Shown here: positions 58,901 through 64,000 of the stretch, one piece after another
How the letters are laid out: every line of letters starts with the position of its first letter
Position numbering within the stretch: position 1 is the stretch's first letter
NCBI RefSeq assembly: GCF_034058155.1
Contig: NZ_CP139148.1
Location: forward strand, 248,001-312,000
Direction: 5' to 3'
Length of the DNA stretch: 64,000 nt
Source of the DNA: Flavobacterium sp. KACC 22761
GTDB lineage: Bacteria > Bacteroidota > Bacteroidia > Flavobacteriales > Flavobacteriaceae
The notes under the pieces: generated by a model
Told to the model about the DNA's origin: nothing
The model's database searches: none
What the model saw: only the letters and a program-made list of their open reading frames with translations
Made by a program: the position numbers and the translations under genes

Positions 58901-60133
58901 TTAAGGAGTTAATCGAAGTGTAATTACATCATGTGAAGCAAGATCTGAAATAAAATTCTTTTTAGTTGTTCCGATTTCTTTGTTTTTCCAAAGATCTTTT
59001 ATTTTATAAGTCACTTTATTAAAGTCGGCTTCATAGCCAAAATCGGCATCCTTAATAATATTCTTTTTAAAATCGAAATTAATCTTTTTAGCAACGTCGC
59101 TTCTGTTTAAAAAAGTAATTGCCCAATTTCCATCGGATAAAGGTTTAACCCAAACTTCTAGACCATCTTCTGCTGCATATTTAAATCCTTGAATTCCGAG
59201 TTTATCTTGATTCACTGCGATCAAGTTCTTATTCGTCAAAATTGCTAATGTTTCTTTCGACATTTTTCGATAATCGTTTCCTGAAAATAATGGCGATGAC
59301 AACATGCACCACATCGCAAAATGTGCTTTGTCTTCGGTATCATTCATTTCGTTTCCAACTTCCATCATGTCAAAATCATTCCAATGATCTGGACCCGAAT
59401 ATTTACGGATATCTTTTCGCATTTCGGCAATTTTCATAAATCCCCAAGAGGACCAATTTTCCGGATGTTTGAATTCGCAATCAAAACAAGGATAAATATC
59501 CCCCGAAATCCTCCAAAGATTCCCGATAGGTTTCCCCCATTCCCATGGCTGATTGTCGCCCCATTCGCATAAACTAAAAACAATTGGCCTTCCAGCAGTC
59601 TTCAGAGCATTGCTCATTGTGGTATAAGCTTCGGGAGCGGTAATTCCTTTTGTATTGCACCAATCGTATTTCAAGAAATCGATTGCTAATTTAGCATAAA
59701 ATCGAGCATCTTGATATTCATAACCACGAGTTCCTGGATATCCGGCACAAGTTTGAGTTCCGGCGCAATTGTATAAACCAAATTTCAAGCCTTTGCTATG
59801 AACATAATCAACAAGCGCTTTCATTCCGCTAGGAAATTTAACTGGATCAGGAACAAGATCACCATTTGCATCGCGCTCATGCGTCATCCAACCGTCATCC
59901 AAAACAATATAATTGTAACCAGCGGCAGCCAAACCTGACGAAACCATAATATCGGCCGTTTCTTTTACTAATTTTTCATTAATATCGGTTCCAAAAGTAT
60001 TCCAAGAATTCCATCCCATTGGAGGCGTCATGGCTAAACCTTCGAATTTTCCTCCTGTTTGATTATGCGTATTTCCTTGTCCGAAACTTAATGTTGAAAC
60101 AAATAAAACAAGTACTGAAATAATCTTTTTCAT
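58901..60133 (-). CDS. Alpha-galactosidase, glycoside hydrolase family 27
   Basis: A 410-residue secreted GH27. Signal peptide to about residue 19 (LSFGQ). Barrel motifs: MTPPMGWNSWNTFGTD, IVLDDGWMTHERDANGDLVPD, the nucleophile Asp157 in LKYDWCN and the acid/base Asp212 in RISGDI, and GPDHWNDFDMMEVGNE. The C-terminal domain is a beta-sandwich. It removes terminal alpha-1,6-galactose from galactomannan or raffinose-type sugars; the paired GH5 suggests a galactosylated beta-glycan. It begins after a terminator that separates it from the SusC/D genes. Confidence 0.95.
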   Translation of the reverse strand: MKKIISVLVLFVSTLSFGQGNTHNQTGGKFEGLAMTPPMGWNSWNTFGTDINEKLVKETADIMVSSGLAAAGYNYIVLDDGWMTHERDANGDLVPDPVKFPSGMKALVDYVHSKGLKFGLYNCAGTQTCAGYPGTRGYEYQDARFYAKLAIDFLKYDWCNTKGITAPEAYTTMSNALKTAGRPIVFSLCEWGDNQPWEWGKPIGNLWRISGDIYPCFDCEFKHPENWSSWGFMKIAEMRKDIRKYSGPDHWNDFDMMEVGNEMNDTEDKAHFAMWCMLSSPLFSGNDYRKMSKETLAILTNKNLIAVNQDKLGIQGFKYAAEDGLEVWVKPLSDGNWAITFLNRSDVAKKINFDFKKNIIKDADFGYEADFNKVTYKIKDLWKNKEIGTTKKNFISDLASHDVITLRLTP

Positions 60134-60159
60134 TTTAAGACTTTTAATTAATTATTTTA

Positions 60160-60197
60160 AAAAAAGTATTCCCTAACTGAGAAAATTAGGGAATACT
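60160..60197 (-). terminator. Terminator between the SusC/D/binding-protein genes and the enzyme genes
   Basis: AAGTATTCCCTAA and TTAGGGAATACTT form a 13-bp stem. On the minus strand the T7 run follows the stem. It lies between the SGBP stop and GH27 start, so enzyme genes may get reduced read-through. Confidence 0.8.
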
Positions 60198-60227
60198 TAA
60201 ACCAAACTCAAAAGAAATTACTGCTTA

Positions 60228-61262
60228 CTATTTCAAAACAAATCCCATGTCGTCCATAAGGATTGTGTTTCCACCAAAATTTCCTGATTCTTGAAGCGTT
60301 AACTGGTCAAAAGTTGTTGGATTTCCGATATCAGAAAACGGAATCTCAATTGTTGTCCATTGCGATGTTATTGTTTTTTTGATTTGATACGCCCATCCTC
60401 CAAAAACAAATATTACGCTCGCTCCAGTGTTAGTTGAAACACTCTTCACTTTTACTCTGAAAGCTTTATATTTTGAAACATCTCTCGAATTGAACTTCAT
60501 ATCGGCTCCATTCCATCCTCCAAAAACAAATTTAATTGCAGCTTCACCCTGAACTTTATCATCTTTGAAATTTGTATCAAATGTATCTCCGCCGCTCCAC
60601 ATCCAGTGTCCAGCATCTCCTTGCAAAACATCATCATACAAAGCTGATCCAACAGCTTCTTCAGAAGTTGTAGAACCTGAAATATTTGTTACAGTCACAT
60701 ATTTATCTGTAGCATTGGCTGGCATTTTAAATTTAATTTCTGTCAATGTTGAAGAAATAACTGGCACATCAATTGTTCCAACTTTTACTGTTGGATTCAA
60801 GAAATAATCACCATAAACCGTTACAATATCACCAGCTGCCGCATTAATGGAATTATAGCTATTGAATTTTGGCGTTGGTGGTGCCACTACAAAGTCGTAT
60901 AAAACGGTCCCTTGTTTTGTAACCAATTTTAATTTATTGCTTGAATTTGCATAAGGTGTTTTTTCATCAATCAATACAAATATTGCAGTATCAGTCACTA
61001 ATGTTGGATTGAAATACGTATCAAAGTCATTAAAATAGATTTTTGAAACAGTTGAAAGCCCAGTTCCTTGAATGATATAGTAATTTTTAGGATCACCCAC
61101 CGTTACTGGAACCAAAGTCCCTTCTTTAGATAACGAAACACTTGTAATTACTGGCCCACCTCCGCTACTTGAAGCTTCATCATTACTACAAGATGAAAAC
61201 ACTCCCAGTACCATAAATGCCATAACAAAAGGCAAAAGGTATTTTATTTTTATATTTTTCAT
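60228..61262 (-). CDS. IPT/TIG-domain glycan-binding lipoprotein (SGBP-like)
   Basis: A 344-residue surface lipoprotein from the ATG at 61262: lipobox FSSC at about residue 25, followed by SNDEASSSGGG, an acidic/serine spacer typical of outer-surface export in Bacteroidota. Two IPT/TIG beta-sandwiches follow (VITSVSLSKEGTLVPVTVGD and NAAAGDIVTVYGDYFLNPTV), then a C-terminal carbohydrate-binding-like domain (VQGEAAIKFVFGGWNGADMKF) ending ILMDDMGFVLK. It occupies the SGBP-B slot behind SusD and should bind the glycan at the cell surface. Confidence 0.88.
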   Translation of the reverse strand: MKNIKIKYLLPFVMAFMVLGVFSSCSNDEASSSGGGPVITSVSLSKEGTLVPVTVGDPKNYYIIQGTGLSTVSKIYFNDFDTYFNPTLVTDTAIFVLIDEKTPYANSSNKLKLVTKQGTVLYDFVVAPPTPKFNSYNSINAAAGDIVTVYGDYFLNPTVKVGTIDVPVISSTLTEIKFKMPANATDKYVTVTNISGSTTSEEAVGSALYDDVLQGDAGHWMWSGGDTFDTNFKDDKVQGEAAIKFVFGGWNGADMKFNSRDVSKYKAFRVKVKSVSTNTGASVIFVFGGWAYQIKKTITSQWTTIEIPFSDIGNPTTFDQLTLQESGNFGGNTILMDDMGFVLK

Positions 61263-61282
61263 AGTTGTCAATTTTTTAGTAA

Positions 61283-62881
61283 TTATTTAAAAGTATATGG
61301 AACTGGCGCTTGCAATAACTTAGGATTTTTAGCCACCTCATTATCCGGATAATCCATATAAAAATCATTTGTTGCATGATCTTGGCTGTAAACTGGCGTG
61401 TAATGACGTTCAGCATATCGGTCTCCTCTATTTTGAGCCGACATAATTGCGATTGCTTTGTTTTTGTCAATACGTCCTAGATCAAACCAATAATCACCTT
61501 CAAAACACAATTCTTTTCTTCTTTCTAAAAAGATGTCGTCAAAAGTAATTGATGTTAAATTTGCCAAACCAGCTCTCTTTCTTACAGCATTGATTGAGCT
61601 TAAAGCGCTAGCATCTGTAGTACTCGCATTTGTTCCTAAAACTGCTTCTGCATGAATCAGCAATAATTCAGCGTAACGCATTTTATAAGTATTGTTGTCC
61701 ATCATTGCCCACGCATCGGCTTGACCGGTAGCACTTCCGTTTACAATACCAATACAGTATTTTTTAATTCCACCGCCAGATGCCTGAGCCAAATCTTTAC
61801 CAGTTGGAACTGTAAAACCAATACCTTGTGTAGTTTTGATATTTGGGTAAGAATCTCCGCCTACCATAACTGTTTCATGCTTTCTCACATCTCCTGCTCC
61901 ATATAGAGAAAGAAGCACTTCTTGGCTTGGGCCAAAAACTCCTGCATACGAAGCATTTGATGTAGATAATGTTCCGTCTTGAAATCCAAACTGTGTGTTA
62001 CAGTTGTTTGCAGAACCATACGCTCCGTCACCTTTCCATTGAATGGCAAAAATAGATTCTTCGTTATTATTGTTTGGATAAGTAAACAAATCACCAAAAC
62101 TCTTCGTTGGCAATTGATCTCCTCCTAACAATTTAAATTCTCCACTACTGATTACAGCTTCTGCCATAGCTTTTGCATTTGCATAATCTTTTTGGTACAA
62201 ATACACTTTAGCCAACATTGCTCTTGCAGAACCTTTAGAAACGTGTCCATTATTTGCATAATTAGTTCCTCTTGTTTTAGCAGCTAATAATTCAATTGCT
62301 TTTAAATAATCCATTGTGATTAATTTATAAATATCAGCAACTGTATTTGTATTCACATAAGGATTACTTGTATAATCCAGCGGGTTTTCAATAATTGGCA
62401 CCGGCCCCCAAAGCCTTACCAAATCAAAATAAGCCGTAGCTCTCATGAAGTAAGCTTCTCCGATTGTATTGTTCAAAACTGCTTTATCGACGTCTGGACC
62501 TACTCTGGCAGCCAAAAAGTTAATAATCATATTAGATTGCTGCACATTTGCCCATAATGACGACCAACCATTTACTAATTCAGGATCACTTCCGTTTAGT
62601 GAAAATGTTCTTAATCCGCTTACGTCAGGAGAACCTGAATACATGTTTCCTGAACCCACTTCAAGCGCCCACCAAAACTTGTTATACATTTGGAACCAAG
62701 TTCTGCTGTACATACCATTTGTAGCCGATGAAACCTGATCGTTTGTGCTGTAATATGAATCTAAACTTATTCCATCTTCAGAAGGTCTGTCTGTAAAATC
62801 ATCTGAACATGAAGCAAAAGTCAGAAATGCCGTTGCTATCAAAAGCAAACTATATCGAGTTAAAAAAGATTTCTTTTTCAT
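61283..62881 (-). CDS. SusD/RagB family starch-binding-type lipoprotein
   Basis: A 532-residue lipoprotein: lipobox FASC at about residue 25 with CSDDFTDR, then a helical SusD fold with GEAYFMRATAYFDLVRLWGP, MAEAVISSGEFKLL-like TPR helices and the C-terminal INAVRKRAGLANL and ERRKELCFEGDYWFDLGRI. SusD forms the lid on SusC and captures oligosaccharides for import. It is 13 bp after the SusC stop and 21 bp before the SGBP start. Confidence 0.95.
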   Translation of the reverse strand: MKKKSFLTRYSLLLIATAFLTFASCSDDFTDRPSEDGISLDSYYSTNDQVSSATNGMYSRTWFQMYNKFWWALEVGSGNMYSGSPDVSGLRTFSLNGSDPELVNGWSSLWANVQQSNMIINFLAARVGPDVDKAVLNNTIGEAYFMRATAYFDLVRLWGPVPIIENPLDYTSNPYVNTNTVADIYKLITMDYLKAIELLAAKTRGTNYANNGHVSKGSARAMLAKVYLYQKDYANAKAMAEAVISSGEFKLLGGDQLPTKSFGDLFTYPNNNNEESIFAIQWKGDGAYGSANNCNTQFGFQDGTLSTSNASYAGVFGPSQEVLLSLYGAGDVRKHETVMVGGDSYPNIKTTQGIGFTVPTGKDLAQASGGGIKKYCIGIVNGSATGQADAWAMMDNNTYKMRYAELLLIHAEAVLGTNASTTDASALSSINAVRKRAGLANLTSITFDDIFLERRKELCFEGDYWFDLGRIDKNKAIAIMSAQNRGDRYAERHYTPVYSQDHATNDFYMDYPDNEVAKNPKLLQAPVPYTFK

Positions 62882-62894
62882 TTTTTTTTAATTT

Positions 62895-64000
62895 TTAAAA
62901 TTCTAAGTTAAGACCAACTAAAAACGTTCTTGCAATTGGATATCTTCCGTTGTCAATTCCTGATAAAAGCACATTTTGATTAAATGAACCAATCTCTGGA
63001 TCGTAACCTGAATATTTAGTAAACGTGTATAAATTTTGAGCAGATCCGTATAATCTTAATCTTGAAATTTTATATTTTGAAATAACATCCTGTGGCAAAG
63101 AATACCCTAACGTAACGTTTTGAATTCTCAAATAAGAACCATCCTCAACATAACGATCCGAAATCAGCAAGTTAGTATTTGAAGCATCAGCAAGTGGTCT
63201 TGGATTATTGCTTGCCGTATTTGTAGAAGAATAATAATCCATTGCATCAACTAACTGATTGTCATACAAAGAAGCATTTGTTGTTCCTGCTCTTTTCGTC
63301 AAGTTCATAACATCATTTCCGTATGATCCTTGAAGGAAAATAGAAAGATCTACATTTTTATACTTGAAATTATTTGTAAAACCGTAAGTGAATTTTGGAT
63401 GCGGATTTCCGATGAACGTTTTATCAGCGGCATCAATTTTTCCGTCGCCATTTACATCAACATATTTCACATCTCCAAGTGAAGTTTCTCCAGCTCCAGT
63501 TCCAACAGCCTGACCAAATTGAAGCGGTGCTTTATCTAAAACTGCCTGATCTTTAAAAATTCCGTCTGTTTTATATCCGTAGAACAATCCAATTGGATTT
63601 CCAACTGTAGTATTAGTAACAACAACTGGCTGATATCCGTTTGTATTTACCTCTTGCGTCAACACAATTCCGTTTGCGATTTCATCCAAATTATTTTTGT
63701 AATGAGAAACCACCATTGAAGCATTCCAATTGAAATTTCCTGTAGATCTCAAGTCATAACCAAGAGTCAAATCAAAACCTTTGTTGCTCATTGTACCTAA
63801 ATTAGAATAAGGTGCCGAAACTCCTCCGTATTGACCTCCACCTCCAGTTAAGTAAAGCGGCAATGGCACTTGGAATAAGAAACCTTCTGATTTTTTGTCA
63901 TAAACATCAAAACTTGCAGAAAGTTTACTGTCAAACAAAGTAAAGTCGATACCAATATTGGTTTGGTTTAATGATTCCCAAACTAAATTTGGATTTGGAT
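62895..64000 (-). CDS. SusC/RagA-family TonB-linked outer membrane protein, C-terminal part (partial)
   Basis: The C-terminal 367 residues of a SusC-type receptor; the reading frame runs off the window edge at 64000. Recognisable features are NPNLVWESLNQTNIGIDFTL at the edge, the barrel strands, DVNGDGKIDAADKTFIGNPHPK (typical SusC calcium-like loop), LRIQNVTLGYSLPQDVI and the end RTFLVGLNLEF. SusC imports the oligosaccharides bound by SusD, powered by TonB-ExbBD. It heads the PUL on the minus strand, and its promoter is outside the window. Confidence 0.95.
   Translation of the reverse strand, partial: PNPNLVWESLNQTNIGIDFTLFDSKLSASFDVYDKKSEGFLFQVPLPLYLTGGGGQYGGVSAPYSNLGTMSNKGFDLTLGYDLRSTGNFNWNASMVVSHYKNNLDEIANGIVLTQEVNTNGYQPVVVTNTTVGNPIGLFYGYKTDGIFKDQAVLDKAPLQFGQAVGTGAGETSLGDVKYVDVNGDGKIDAADKTFIGNPHPKFTYGFTNNFKYKNVDLSIFLQGSYGNDVMNLTKRAGTTNASLYDNQLVDAMDYYSSTNTASNNPRPLADASNTNLLISDRYVEDGSYLRIQNVTLGYSLPQDVISKYKISRLRLYGSAQNLYTFTKYSGYDPEIGSFNQNVLLSGIDNGRYPIARTFLVGLNLEF

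Overview
The window comes from an AT-rich Gram-negative bacterium of the phylum Bacteroidota, almost certainly a Flavobacterium or close relative. The evidence is direct: a SusC/SusD pair with glycoside hydrolases, a type IX secretion C-terminal sorting domain, 2TM-domain proteins, an OmpP1/FadL protein, a COX15-type heme A synthase, and many genes preceded by the Bacteroidota -7 promoter box TAnnTTTG instead of a sigma70 -10 box. I see no phage, plasmid, insertion sequence, rRNA operon or CRISPR array.

Layout. 0-2.7 kb: end of a tryptophan operon (trpB end, two unrelated small genes, trpA), then a lipoprotein. 2.7-7.5 kb: tetR-tolC-emrA-emrB drug-efflux operon behind two tandem palindromic operators. 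7.7-11.4 kb: yaaA, a CCA-adding-enzyme homologue and heme A synthase. 11.5-16.5 kb (minus): LytTR response regulator, five small 2TM-domain genes, a LytS-type histidine kinase carrying a sixth 2TM domain at its C-terminus, and two exported proteins. 17-19.2 kb (minus): TonB-dependent receptor. 19.4-23.5 kb (plus): DinB-like, YciI-like, acetyltransferase and glyoxalase-fold genes, then an unusual ClC protein and an HPP protein. 23.7-28 kb: pRiA4b-like protein, four-helix-bundle (S23-type) protein flanked by inverted repeats, NdpA-type nucleoid protein, two unknown genes. 28-29.5 kb (minus): SDR oxidoreductase and its TetR regulator with palindromic operators. 29.7-39.4 kb: GAF protein, an HD-PycTM fusion (Pycsar-effector-like) divergent from a very large phosphoesterase/kinase-like/beta-barrel lipoprotein, a propeller lipoprotein, and a second kinase-like unknown. 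39.4-48.2 kb: ABC exporter, T9SS-secreted protein, typA, PAS kinase with receiver, rpsT. 48.4-55.8 kb: two tRNA-Glu genes, proS, Gly/Tyr-rich lipoprotein, OmpP1, rimO, exported Gly-rich protein, amidase. 56.2-57.3 kb: OmpL-type porin. 57.9-64 kb (minus): a polysaccharide utilisation locus (SusC, SusD, IPT/TIG glycan-binding lipoprotein, GH27, GH5), truncated by the window edge inside susC.

The intergenic DNA is dense with short palindromic and tandem repeats. Several otherwise unrelated copies share an 8-bp period (CTTAGnnn, CTTTGnnn, CTCTGnnn and complements), often in inverted pairs.

Best leads for something not well described: (1) the multi-copy 2TM array coupled to a LytS/LytTR pair, with one copy fused to the kinase; (2) the 33-39 kb neighbourhood, with an orphan HD-PycTM protein head-to-head with a phosphoesterase/kinase-like/outer-membrane-barrel fusion and a second kinase-like protein nearby; (3) a ClC protein with altered filter and proton-path residues; (4) the inverted-repeat-bounded four-helix-bundle gene. 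All family assignments were made by reading the translations; no search was run.
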